From Patiria miniata (taxonomy: Eukaryota > Echinodermata > Asteroidea > Valvatida > Asterinidae): a stretch of DNA of 64,000 nucleotides. The notes below the pieces were generated by a model. That model made no database searches. It was not told where the DNA came from and saw nothing but the letters and a program-made list of their open reading frames with translations. Below, one piece after another: positions 38,201 through 45,962 of this stretch (positions within the stretch are counted from its first letter, which is position 1; each line of letters starts with the position of its first letter). Location of the stretch: assembly GCF_015706575.1 (NCBI RefSeq), contig NW_024037072.1, positions 23,747,162 to 23,811,161 of the forward strand, in the 5' to 3' direction. The translations under genes and the position numbers were made by a program.

Positions 38201-39196
38201 AGATTGGGATAACTGGATTTTGACATATCCGATTTTGCCCACCACTCGTTTGGAGAGTTGAGCCACACTTTAACAGATCCACGGTGATCACGCAACTCAA
38301 GCAATTTAAAAACAACAGAATTTATATTGCGAATTGCCGGGAAGTAATAGACGCACACAGCATGCATTGAGGGGAAGTAGTGCAAAATGACTGGTCCTTA
38401 GGTGTTGAATTATTTTGTTACATTCCAACACGAAGCAGAGGAAGGTATTCAAAATCAGCCAACATTGAGGAAATTTTCTTTTTGCACTTCTTGCCTGAAA
38501 TAAACCATGTTGTATTTGTTTTGTTTAATGACATTTTTCCCACGGGGTTGTGAAACACGCCGTGGGCTTGAGCTGCTTATTTTGGTTGGTTGGTGAGTGG
38601 GTTGGTGGGTGGGTAGGTTGGTTGGTTGGTGGACAGTTTACTCGTGGTGTATTATACTGTTCCATACCACGTGTGTATCACAGCTTTGCCAGTGAGTTTC
38701 TATGGAATGCCTACAACTTTGTGACACTGATGCGCATGCGTCTAATTTGCATACAGATCACGCCCCATTGCATTGCAAAATTTGCGGTAGTACTGTTCGT
38801 GAAACCGCCGTGGGTTGTATCACTTGATACTATGTTTTCTTTGTAATGGAGCTAAATATCATTATTAATAAAGCTAAAACTACAACATAATGATCGTTTG
38901 TGTAGTTTGTTTATTTTGGTTCCGTTTACTTAATACTGCAAAATTGTTGATTCCGAGGTGTTGGCTAATATAATTGTACAATCACCCTGCCTGTTAGGTA
39001 AGATTTTATGGTTGGTTCATCAAGGAATAAATACAAAGTGGTACCGTTGCCACATTAATCCTTGCCAACCAAGTTACATTTGTAAACCACCGTTTGTTGT
39101 CTTTCCTCTCAAGGTGACCTACTCAGTCGGGGAACCAAGGGAGCCAGACGGCCATTTTCCCTGACCAATTTCTTCCGCTCTTCGGACCACAGATGA
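14066..39196 (+). CDS. FRMD8: FRMD8: FERM-domain protein (iRhom/TACE regulator), 14 coding exons
   Basis: Join 14066-14270, 20639-20806, 24564-24665, 25009-25067, 26313-26479, 27523-27593, 29045-29165, 30481-30607, 31819-31974, 32561-32664, 34646-34705, 37204-37229, 37664-37750, 39114-39196: 1536 nt, 511 codons plus TGA. Every junction is GT-AG and keeps phase. Compared by eye with the human protein as I remember it (about 464 residues), conserved blocks appear in the right order: the SPLL..QLK stretch of the F1 lobe, LRLLYEEAK and NYPCEAEDLE in F2, LPFYGCVFF, then ILGLTFDELSWEYT in the F3 lobe. The FERM region is roughly residues 70-395; the tail ends in a basic/Ser-Phe-rich stretch. Known of the family: FRMD8 (iTAP) binds the cytoplasmic tails of iRhoms and stabilises the iRhom-ADAM17 sheddase complex; the fly relative Bili lowers Wnt signalling. 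Start chosen because ATG follows a strong acceptor and opens the only continuous frame. Odd: polyglutamine N-terminus. Confidence -1.
14353..14856. mobile_element. TIR element in FRMD8 intron 1, about 75-bp ends
   Basis: Left end tacaggttt and aaacccacttttgacag are mirrored at the right by ctgtcaaaagtgggttt and the end caccaccctgtac. The termini are of the tacagggtg class. It begins 83 bases after exon 1. Confidence -1.
15383..15427. repeat. gtacat microsatellite
   Basis: Six or more copies of the 6-mer gtacat in a self-complementary run. Shorter runs are at 13612-13633, 22484-22494, 23345-23357 and many other places. Confidence -1.
15800..17656. repeat. Eight copies of gtaattccgttacc in FRMD8 intron 1
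   Basis: Exact 14-mer on plus at 15800, 17252, 17274, 17463 and 17643, and on minus at 15954, 15973 and 15987. The minus copies are packed within 47 bases; two plus copies lie 22 bases apart. A decayed ninth copy may be near 17890. Confidence -1.
16409..16442. repeat. Perfect 34-bp palindrome
   Basis: tttccaacggtggtcgg is followed directly by its reverse complement. The piece ccgttggaaa also occurs at about 9382 and 58945. Confidence -1.
18131..18446 (+). repeat. Minisatellite, four copies of about 75-88 bp
   Basis: Each copy holds gcatggggacagtccctgta, gtccctataaaagtcttgac and tggtcaaacttctgaag. Copies differ mostly in the length of the joining tatatgtacat run. Confidence -1.
18520..18745 (-). 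repeat. Interspersed repeat family, copy B
   Basis: Reverse complement of the family module: tgacgtcatttccatcag, gttgattggtcaatatgg and the end tattcgcgtggattcggc. Confidence -1.
20070..20256. mobile_element. Short TIR element in FRMD8 intron 1
   Basis: gtttatggtgtaaatc and gatttacaccataaac bound about 180 bases without coding sequence. Confidence -1.
20639..20806 (+). CDS. FRMD8: FRMD8 coding exon 2 (FERM F1 start)
   Basis: Acceptor atccacag, donor CTGC|GTAAGT. Encodes the ubiquitin-like F1 lobe beginning AIDVCVFLKDGTGHEF and ending FFLWITSPLL, matching the remembered vertebrate ADVLVYLADDT...WLVSPLL pattern. Entry phase 1, exit phase 1. Confidence -1.
21155..21837. mobile_element. Foldback, about 330-bp arms, FRMD8 intron 2
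   Basis: Arms mirror each other around ggctgcagccg near 21503: for example ggccatgtcggaattacttg against caagtaattccgacatgg, and aaacactgtacatgtac against its complement at about 21795. Non-coding. Confidence -1.
21840..24560. other. FRMD8 intron 2, remaining part: no further gene
   Basis: Several open frames of about 100 codons overlap on both strands between 23090 and 24100, but they are tacatgta-rich and lack conserved motifs or splice sites in phase; read as chance. Confidence -1.
24564..24665 (+). CDS. FRMD8: FRMD8 coding exon 3 (F1)
   Basis: Acceptor tttcctttgcag, donor AAATG|GTATGA. Encodes QLKSHHIPFKLCRKWHDLL and a Thr/Glu-rich end, the counterpart of the QLKPKHQPYK region in vertebrates. 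102 nt, phase 1 in and out. Confidence -1.
25009..25067 (+). CDS. FRMD8: FRMD8 coding exon 4
   Basis: 59-nt exon between tgttgcag and ACTCAG|GTACAT. Encodes DEPMLCYQRNAFCPKAKETQ, aligning with the DEPFLQFRRNVFFPKR block of vertebrate FRMD8. Exits in phase 0. Confidence -1.
25304..26007. mobile_element. TIR element, about 176-bp ends, FRMD8 intron 4
   Basis: 25304-25479 and 25833-26007 are reverse complements (cttagccttggtcaatgctc against its mirror), enclosing about 350 bases. The two arms give the same spurious peptide on opposite strands. Confidence -1.
26015..26215 (+). pseudogene. Possible Tc1/mariner transposase scrap
   Basis: One frame reads CVWFSDELRFVGEN, like the WxRVxFSDESRF motif around the second catalytic Asp of Tc1-type transposases. 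Frames break on both sides; only about 30 codons are recognisable, so the call is weak. Confidence -1.
26313..26479 (+). CDS. FRMD8: FRMD8 coding exon 5 (FERM F2)
   Basis: Acceptor aaacatcag, donor CTCAA|GTAAGT. Encodes ITDQKMLRLLYEEAKHNVLE onward, the most recognisable FRMD8 block, then the EAEDLEYLAGI helix. The intron before it holds a long inverted repeat; the one after it holds an antisense LINE end. Confidence -1.
26605..26905 (-). pseudogene. LINE reverse-transcriptase C-terminal fragment
   Basis: The minus frame gives RERGMALAGHCIRHPE, WEPTHGTARRGRRRATYID, LRRDVGLS and DREEWRAATKSR. This pattern (RxRxLxxAGHCxR...LLWxPxHGxRxRGRPxxTYxDxL...DRxxWR) is the usual C-terminus of non-LTR retrotransposon polyproteins. 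It lies antisense in FRMD8 intron 5, truncated at its 5' side. Confidence -1.
27320..27420 (-). mobile_element. tRNA-derived SINE-like copy
   Basis: Minus strand: agtgcaatggtacatg as degenerate A-box and B-box GGTTCGAATCCC. No intact cloverleaf. In FRMD8 intron 5. Confidence -1.
27523..27593 (+). CDS. FRMD8: FRMD8 coding exon 6
   Basis: 71 nt between ctccatgcag and AATAAAG|GTACAG. Encodes DSLHRYLPACMYKGG and a basic end, matching the LDSFLPAHLCKRGQ segment of vertebrate FRMD8. Found by bridging the phase gap between exons 5 and 7; no long open frame marks it. Confidence -1.
28748..28780 (+). repeat. 11-bp tandem repeat, three copies
   Basis: gcgagtttagg repeated, the last copy diverging to gcgagtttgtt. 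Confidence -1.
29045..29165 (+). CDS. FRMD8: FRMD8 coding exon 7
   Basis: Acceptor ctgttattgcag, donor CTACGG|GTAAGT. Encodes FALLEQKVMTQWDQITGN followed by a helix ending FCWKLPFYG. The LPFYG motif, at the F2/F3 boundary, continues over the junction as GCVFF. Confidence -1.
29205..29450. repeat. Array of ctatgttccgacaccc motifs in both directions
   Basis: Left half has ctatgttccgacaccc-like units on plus (29240, 29273, 29291); right half has the reverse, ggggtgtcggaacatag and variants (29395-29445). Confidence -1.
30270..30345 (+). mobile_element. Degenerate tRNA-like SINE remnant
   Basis: B-box-like gggtttgactctcgcc after an A-box-like aaatggttaaaacatc. Weak. Confidence -1.
30481..30607 (+). 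CDS. FRMD8: FRMD8 coding exon 8 (FERM F3)
   Basis: Acceptor tttgtgacag, donor CAAACAG|GTGCGT. Encodes CVFFTGQIEK and PVHIGINKEAVFIIDIAKQ, the first strands of the PH-like F3 lobe. Exits in phase 0. Confidence -1.
31171..31622. mobile_element. TIR element X, copy 1 (FRMD8 intron 8)
   Basis: Ends tgtgacctgccata and taggtcaca. Includes aatgaggaataacccccacc, gctttccaatgatacc and gacattcctcattttgcc. A second copy is at 34018-34450. Confidence -1.
31819..31974 (+). CDS. FRMD8: FRMD8 coding exon 9 (FERM F3)
   Basis: 156 nt, 52 whole codons, between ctttgtag and CAGACAG|GTTGGC. Encodes DIILGLTFDELSWEYTEP and CLWLEFDSQE, ending LQIFSRQ, parallel to the vertebrate ..LLKIYSKQ. Confidence -1.
32046..32341. 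mobile_element. Truncated tacagggtgagt element (FRMD8 intron 9)
   Basis: Matches the right half of 46370-46860: internal gttctttcagc palindrome, gaaagtgctacatgcagaac and the end actcaccctg followed by TA. The left half is missing. Confidence -1.
32561..32664 (+). CDS. FRMD8: FRMD8 coding exon 10
   Basis: Acceptor cttccaatag, donor TTAAG|GTACAC. Encodes AVMMNAMIEASVEELNKQ, the closing F3 helix, and a basic Lys/Arg stretch starting the tail. Confidence -1.
33860..33940 (+). mobile_element. tRNA-like SINE remnant and poly(G)
   Basis: gggtttgaatcccact is B-box-like, preceded by gctagaccactgactaac and followed by T and G runs. Confidence -1.
34018..34450. mobile_element. TIR element X, copy 2 (FRMD8 intron 10)
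   Basis: Same order of blocks as 31171-31622 with about the same length; differs by scattered substitutions and small indels. Confidence -1.
34646..34705 (+). CDS. FRMD8: FRMD8 coding exon 11 (tail)
   Basis: 60 nt between atcatgtag and CACCAG|GTATAT. Encodes an Asn/Glu-rich tail segment (NSENQENGVDMVDACISFT). Not clearly conserved with vertebrates; supported by phase and by splice sites, so less sure than the FERM exons. Confidence -1.
34801..35060. mobile_element. Foldback element, gggcccactttcttggctct ends
   Basis: Left tgggcccactttcttggctc mirrors right gagccatgaaatagggccct. Several inner ttaccg/agcagaaaatt units repeat in both directions. Confidence -1.
36552..36727. mobile_element. Foldback element with C/G-rich centre
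   Basis: acaattgttttactgctgtg is mirrored by cacagcagtcaacaattgt. Just upstream, three gttcggtatagc units repeat at 36500-36545. Confidence -1.
37204..37229 (+). CDS. FRMD8: FRMD8 coding exon 12 (26-nt micro-exon)
   Basis: Micro-exon between cttggttccag and GCACCAG|GTAAAA, encoding VAMEASAP. It is needed to restore phase between exons 11 and 13, though its skipping or replacement cannot be excluded from sequence alone. Confidence -1.
37664..37750 (+). CDS. FRMD8: FRMD8 coding exon 13 (tail)
   Basis: Acceptor tgtctcgcag, donor GAAAAGG|GTAAGA. Encodes FGILPVKEPKTAVCNKMDRL and LATFSEKG, placed like the SSRIQHLSTIDYVEDGKG stretch of the vertebrate tail. Confidence -1.
38580..38632 (+). repeat. 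ggtt/ggtg microsatellite
   Basis: Run of ggttggttggtgagtgggtt type units in FRMD8 intron 13. Confidence -1.
39114..39196 (+). CDS. FRMD8: FRMD8 coding exon 14 and stop
   Basis: Acceptor ctttcctctcaag. Encodes DLLSRGTKGARRPFSLTNFF and a short end, with TGA at 39194-39196. The basic run followed by Ser-Phe resembles the KPKRTTSFF end of vertebrate FRMD8. Confidence -1.
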
Positions 39197-39265
39197 AACT
39201 TGCCATCAGCTCTTCCAATATAAACATTTTATGCCTTTTATTAAAAAAAAAAACACTACTCAGCA

Positions 39266-39271
39266 AATAAA
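39266..39271 (+). terminator. FRMD8 polyadenylation signal
   Basis: AATAAA 70 bases after the FRMD8 stop codon, in an A/T-rich stretch; the first canonical hexamer downstream. Confidence -1.
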
Positions 39272-39729
39272 TGCCAAAAAAATGTAATAACTCTGTGTTG
39301 TTTGTTTGTACCATTTGTAAATTTTGTAATTATGGTCGTCACAAAAAAAACGATAGGACTCTTTTGAGAAGACCGTCCCGTCTAGATGTATAAAATGAAA
39401 AATATATCCATTCTCTTGTTTTATATGTATTAGCAACTCTGCATTGAGTGATGCGTTTAGCTGTAGATTTTGCAAAATTGAATCACATAAGGGTGAAAAA
39501 ATGAAGATTTTATTGGTATTAGTATTGCATCTTTTTTTTCCCAGACAGCATTCAAAACAATGGAATGCTAATTCTGTTTAGTTTTCTTTCAGCAAAAGTA
39601 GGAACTCCTCTTTTTATTAAAACTACTAGTTTGGTTGCAGTTTGTTAATAAGTCCCAGAGATTTTTTATAAAGAATCTCTCTAAACCAGCATTTTTTTTT
39701 TGAACTCACACAATACTCCATCATGATTA

Positions 39730-39875
39730 CAGGCATGCAACTGTTCCTCGGTTCCGCCGATTTCCTCGTGTTTTACTTCTCATGAATGCCATTACAAATT
39801 GTAAAATACTGCACAAAGTCTTGTGTGGTTTAGAGTTTGCGATTTTTTTTCTCTAAAATCCCAGTTGCATGCCTG
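39730..39875. mobile_element. MITE, 146 bp, TGATTA duplication
   Basis: Ends caggcatgcaactg and cagttgcatgcctg, flanked by tgatta at 39724-39729 and 39876-39881. Non-coding. Confidence -1.
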
Positions 39876-39881
39876 TGATTA

Positions 39882-42400
39882 GATTCCCCTGAATTCATTT
39901 GTGCACTAACCTTTCTATCCAACACCAGCCTCAGATTCAAAAGTCAGTTCACATAGTTTGTAATGGTGTGACTGGTATATCGACCATGTGACAAATTTGT
40001 ATCAGAACTGATGCTGGCACTGAAATTTCTGATGGAATTCAGATTTTTCTTCAATAACTCATCAATTTGCCCCTCTATACATAAACATTGTACATAACAT
40101 TTACATGTAGATTGCTCCGGACCACCTTTGAACCCAAAGGAGTCATTTTGAGCATGACTATACATGCCTCTTCATATCAGGGTATTCTGAGTATTTCTTG
40201 GATATTAAGGTAGATAGCAAAGGAACACGTCTTGTGATAATAGTCAACTACGTCTAAGAAAATTGCATGTTAACAAATTGCTGTTGTTTCCCATGTTGCC
40301 TTATACTTTTACATTTCTGTAATATTTTCAAAAAAAAGATACAAATTGTAATCTCTTACATTATTGACTTAAAAATATGCACTTTTGCAATTAGCTTAAA
40401 GCATGAATTTAACTTTATAACTGAGCAATAACGTTTATGCATAATTTATTTTCAAGAGAGATCACGTGAACGTGAATTGGTGTCATATATGTCATAAATG
40501 TTGATTGTTTTCTGTCTGACTAAAATTATAAATTTAAACCAGATTATGTCATTGGAAACAATGCACTTGCTTTTACTCAACTATCAGTAATGGCAGTTAG
40601 AAAAAAGTACACTCAGTGTTTTTGTCCAGTCTATCGCGAGTCATCCCGCCTCAATTCAAATCAGAAGCCATTGTAATGTACAGTGACAAGGCGTTCCTCT
40701 GCAAGATTCGTTGCCAATTGGTTCAAAATTGTGATGATGTCTTCACAAGTCAATCCAGTCTCAAATCATGTGAAAAAGTGTGGATTGTACTTAAATATGT
40801 TAAAAAGACAATCCTATATCCTTGTTTAACCACTGTTATGTGTGGCCTGAGTTACGATTTGTGGTTCGAGTTGTGAATGTAGTATGAAGAGTCAGTGTTG
40901 ATCAGAAGTCAAGAAGTGATGATCAAAATCGCACTGTCAAATCCCAAATCAATTTATAGATCACAAATCTGTTTGAAATCAGTATGGGGGTCAGACACCG
41001 TTAACATTAGACTCCCGTCAGTTTTGTCAATGAGATGTTTCATGAAAAAAAAATGTATTTTATGCAGATTCACATATTTCAATTTTTTTTCAAATTTTAT
41101 TTTCTTTGTATAGTGTGTATTAATGTTTCGGCTAATGGGATTTGGGTTGATTTTGGAAGAAAGTTTAATGCCGGAGCATGTATAGAATCTCTAAGTGTTA
41201 ATAATGACCAGCTTTCTGTTTTGAGCACTGCCATATACCTTAGATTAACATTGCCGTGTAAAGTTAGACATTTTGTGCAATTTTCTGGTACTTTTCTTTG
41301 CTTAAACATTTTCCTAATGAGGTCAGATGCAGCTTTGAAAAAAAAAATATCAATATATATAGGAGTAGATTTACAAAAAACTTCCTAACTTTTAGCAAAA
41401 AGTTGTCAAATTTTGATTGTGTTGTGTATGTTGCTTCTTGATTTCTCAACTACAATGTACCAGTACTAAAGTCTCAAGAAATCATTATCTGTAGTTGCAG
41501 AATGTGATTACTATGTACGTGATGTTACAGAATGACTACTTTGTGATTGAATGTAAATATTTTCAAACTTGGGCAAAGGCAGATCAAGTTGAACTTGATC
41601 TGCCTGGAAAGAGTGAGCTTCAATCATGTTGCAAGAACGATAATAACAGAAGAGGTGGGAGGGCACTACAAGCCATCTTACACCTGTTTTAGACTTTGGC
41701 GTAAGTCTTGCCAAAATAATATAATGAGCAAACTTAGGTCAGTCCAAATAACTTTGGGTTGAACTCAGGCGGACCACGTTTATGAAATTCCATTGACTGG
41801 AATCTGGGGTCATTCTGGACGACTGCAACAGTGATGCTTTCCGTGGATTTTGTTTTAAATGTCAAGGTTTTTTATGTACTCCAAAGCTTTGGAATGATTT
41901 GGTTTTGCATGACACTGTCTGGAACAGTCTGTAACAGGTGTTAAGTTTTATAATTGATTGATTATCAGTATAGGGAATGATGTATGCCTTTACGTTCCCC
42001 TATCAGGGTCCAACGTACTTTGCCTGTAATAACCAGTTCTGTGGGTGAACCGATACAGTCGTAGATGTATGCAATGTGGTCTATTCAACAGTTAACAAAA
42101 TGCACTATAACAGCTCATCGTCGTTGATCATTTGTATGTATGCTAGTACTAAAAGGTACTTTGAAGTGTCATATATGAAATATTCATAATTAACATCATA
42201 ATCATCAGACAACTTTTGAATTTAAGTATGCAAATAATTTTGTACAGTCAACTGGAATACTTTTCAAATGTGGGAAATAAACTATAGAAAAATATTTCTA
42301 GAAAAGCAAACTGAATTGTGTAACTGAAGTCGAGTCGTCTTTTTTTTTAATGGAATGAAAGTTAAGTTTGTTTCTGGTTATATTCCACTGGCTTTCAAAC
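39882..42400. other. No gene seen
   Basis: AT-rich intergenic DNA. A 27-bp palindrome (ggcagatcaagtt, its mirror, one central base) lies at 41578-41604. Open frames here are short and without motifs. Confidence -1.
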
Positions 42401-42410
42401 TTGTGTTTAT

Positions 42411-42584
42411 CAGGGGTGTGAGTGACCACTGATAAAAATAGCTTAAAACAGCTGAAAAAGGTGTAAAAAAAGCTGAACTTTGAAAATCTCCTATACTTTT
42501 GTACACACTAAGTGAGGAAAAAAAGCTGAAATCCAAAACAAAAAAAGCTGAAATCAGCTTTAAAGCTAAAATTTCACACCCCTG
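42411..42584. mobile_element. MITE, 174 bp, GTTTAT duplication
   Basis: Ends caggggtgtgag and tttcacacccctg, flanked by gtttat at 42405-42410 and 42585-42590. The interior repeats aaaaagctgaa units. Confidence -1.
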
Positions 42585-43872
42585 GTTTATGAGCATTGAA
42601 ATGTCGCTGTGTTTTGACATCAAAAATATCATCATTTACTACGGTTTCACATTCTCTTGATAAGTCAGAATGAGCGGAACTTATCCACCATGCCGATACA
42701 TTGTACATTTGTACATGAAGCCTGATGATGATGTACCGGCAGGTGGGTATGTGAAATATTCCAATGCTGACCAATCCGGTTTTGTTAGTGACTTTGTCAT
42801 ACACGCGCACGAACCACTTATTACAATTAAGCGCCCATTGGACAAACAATCAAATTGCCTTAGCTTCCGGTTCCATTCGTACTATGCTACACCGTGTGAA
42901 GGACGCATGGTTAAGTTGAGATGACGTCACACTAACGAGCCGGATTGTGGAAGAGAATTTCAATTAATGGGGAAAAAAACCAAAAAAACAACTGTAGTCT
43001 GCACTTTATTTGGTCTTTGAAATAGCGTTGTTATGAGACTAATGTTGGAATTCTGAGCAAAATCATGTCATATGAGGGGGAGGGGGATGGGTTACCGATG
43101 GGGGAGTTAATCACAAATTTTTTGTCAGACAAATATTATGGGCTTGCAATAAGTATACACTGGATTGCTCACTTGTTGATTGCTTGGACATTTCCAAACA
43201 GACCAACTTCAAATTTAAGGGTTGGAGCTCATTTTCAATTCTGACTACAATTTTTAATTAATATTACACATGTACATGTATGTAAATGAAAATGTTCGTT
43301 TGTTTCCCAAATTCACATAAATAATGTGAAATACAAAGTGAAATACACAATTGCGCGACAGCTTGACATGAAATGTTTTCAGTAAATTGAGTGTTATTCT
43401 ATTGGAACAATTTTTGTATTACTTATTTATTCAAATGATCCATAAAAAAATTATTCACATCAGTATAAAATTTAATTGAAATACAAAAAGTTATAGCCGA
43501 GAGCCATAAGCAGTTTACTAGCGATTCTCTTTGCATCAGACATGTAATTTAGCAAAGTGAGATACTAAAACAAGTCTTTTAAAAACATTTTAAATACATC
43601 TTATTAAAATCTTTGATGTACAGAAATATGAAATCAAACAAATAGTATCATACACGTCTTATTAAAATTGGTACATTTGCTTAAAGTTCACTCAATTATG
43701 AAAATTATCAATGAAAAATAAACAAGTTTCAATTATAATCTTAATATTTATAAACATTAAAAGGTTTATTTCATAGTTGTTATGGCAAGAATGAAATAAA
43801 GTGCACCTTTAAAGGAGTAATGCAATTAATTAGCATCATTCCCCTCCCCCCCCCCCCCCACCCCCGCCCAAT

Positions 43873-43988
43873 CCCACGAATAGAAACAAGAACAATTTGA
43901 ATTTGTTGTAGAGCGGGGAACACAAATTAAATTTGTGTTCCCTGCGCTCTGCAACAAATTCAAATTGTTCTTTTGCATTTGTTGTTCT
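43873..43988. repeat. Hairpin with about 45-bp arms
   Basis: ttgaatttgttgtagagcgg and gaacacaaatt mirror aatttgtgttc and gcaacaaattcaa, with few mismatches. A poly(C) run precedes it. Confidence -1.
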
Positions 43989-44407
43989 TGTTTCTTTTCG
44001 TCAATTTTCAAACTTAATATGTTTTATTCCAACCAAAAACCCTCCTTTTTTTTGGACATCTGAAAACCTGTGATCAAGAAAAATTTGTTTTGGGAGCAGA
44101 CAGCAGTGAGCAGACTGGTTTCCGGTCCGCGCATTATCAATACTGTTTGTGGGGCGGGAACCAGCCTACCCTAGGAGAACGGAGTTATTGTCGGCCAGCC
44201 AATAATTCGAAATTGTAAAGTAATAATTCAATAACTAAACATGGGCCAAATTTTTTTCGGTCAATGTCTCATTCAAACGTGAATAACTTTTTGTATTGCT
44301 AGAAAAAATAGCAATTGAGAAAGGGAATATATTTTTTGTGAATGATACTCAAAAGAGGCGTGGGGAATGCATTTTTATAGTTCCTATGAGGTTACAAATA
44401 GTTAATA

Positions 44408-44680
44408 TAGGCCATCAGCCTGGGGATTTGGCCGGTATCAAATCAGGGCATAAATGATTGTAGTGCGCATGCGCAAGGTATACCGCCCCTAGAGTGGTAA
44501 CAAGCATTTTGATGGACATTTTGAAAAAAGGGGTGATAACACGCAAAAAGCTGCCACCGCTGCAATGCTATCACATATTTTCCAACTCTGGAGGTGTATA
44601 CCTTGCCAAAAATCGCTATGACGATTACTCCCCTCATTTGATACCGATGGCCAAAATTTTGGAACGAGGCTGATAGCCTA
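44408..44680. mobile_element. Degenerate TIR element
   Basis: Outer taggccatcagcct and aggctgatagccta, inner gcaaggtatacc and ggtgtataccttgcc are inverted. Non-coding. Confidence -1.
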
Positions 44681-45106
44681 ATACAGGAGAGGGCTCATCA
44701 TTATTTATTTGCAAAACACTTTGACCCAAATGTTGATGCCATGTGGGGTGGTATTGATATTTATTATGGAAGCCAGTTTACTATGTACATACTAATACAT
44801 ACACAATGTACACCCTACCCCTTCAACAAGATTTTCAGGTGCAGTCTTTTTCAAGCAAAATATAAGGGTATGCTAAGGGTAACTGATAAGAGTGTAAAAT
44901 GTAATTTGTTTTTCTTTTAGAGAAGCTTTTCAAATCCAGTACCTGAAAATATATTGTTTGACTATGTACATCTTTGGAATTTTTCGATCCACTGCGCATC
45001 AAACTACATTTGGTACATGTATTGAGGTTAATTTCAAAGCTAACATTTTCCGACCAGCTAATCTCTTTCAGAAAAGCTAAGATCAGATTTAGTCACGAAA
45101 GTTATA

Positions 45107-45544
45107 CAGCCTGTCTAAAAAAAAATGGTACAATCAGAAAAAAAATTGGTTAAATATGAAATTTCAAAATAAGTCATTCTTACTTGGCATAATATTAAAG
45201 AACAAAGACTGGGCTTTCCAATGGTGTTTGTTTTATCTTATTTGCTTTTGTCAATTCAGAGATATAATCAATTTAGTGCGATACACCAAAATCGATTATT
45301 TTTTTTGTGCCACTTTTATGCATGGGCCGAGTTGTTTCGAGTACTGTGCCATGCTGTCTTGAAGCTCACAAAAGATTGCAACTTGGCAAAAGAAACAAAC
45401 TCAATTTTTGTGTTCCGCAGTAAACTGGAGCTATCTCTGGATTGACAAAAGCAAATGAGATGAAACAAAAAGTATTGGAAAGCCTGGTCTTTTTTCTTTA
45501 ATGTGATGCGTTTTTGATTGTACCATTTTTTTGGAGACAGGCTG
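45107..45544. mobile_element. MITE, 438 bp, TA duplication
   Basis: Ends cagcctgtctaaaaaaaaat and ccatttttttggagacaggctg-type mirror, flanked by TA. Inner blocks such as gcttttgtcaattcagagat mirror the right half. Lies just past the minus-strand gene's stop codon. Confidence -1.
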
Positions 45545-45704
45545 TAGTAACAATTACTGCCAAACTTCAACACTCGGGCTGTTCTGCCATATATGACAGG
45601 TGGAAGTGTGGATGGAGTTGGAAGACATGTTGGATTTATGTGAACCTTCTTCTTCTCATCAAATTGTATTTGGACGGCGAAGTCATTCCTCTCAGAAAAG
45701 CCCC

Positions 45705-45962
45705 TCAAGATGCGACAGGGGGTAACGCTGTGAACTGCGGCACCGTCGATTCCAGGGTGCCCAGCCTCACGGCCTCTTGGCATTTGATGCTGCCCGTCTC
45801 CAAAGACGGTTGGGATGGGGACAGTTTGCTGATGGTCATCGATGCATCGTCTTGAGTGTTGGACGCCCAGGGCGCTGTCAGGACAGTTGTCTTGTTGCTG
45901 CCGATCGCCAGCTTGGATGGGGACACCGGATGAAGGCAGTCCCAGACAATGCTGCCGTGTTT
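45705..45962 (-). CDS. Minus-strand gene, last exon (85 codons and stop)
   Basis: Acceptor ttttcatccgacttcag. Encodes KHGSIVWDCLHPVSPSKLAI and a Ser/Thr/Pro-rich tail to TGA at 45705-45707. A second frame over the same bases is also open (to 45316), but it has poorer codon usage and does not follow phase from exon 46981-47093. Confidence -1.
   Translation of the reverse strand, partial: KHGSIVWDCLHPVSPSKLAIGSNKTTVLTAPWASNTQDDASMTISKLSPSQPSLETGSIKCQEAVRLGTLESTVPQFTALPPVAS

Noticed and set aside
42670..42924. 84-codon plus-strand frame starting MSGTYPPC
   Set aside because: An equally long frame lies on the opposite strand over the same bases; no motif, no splice signals, no codon bias.
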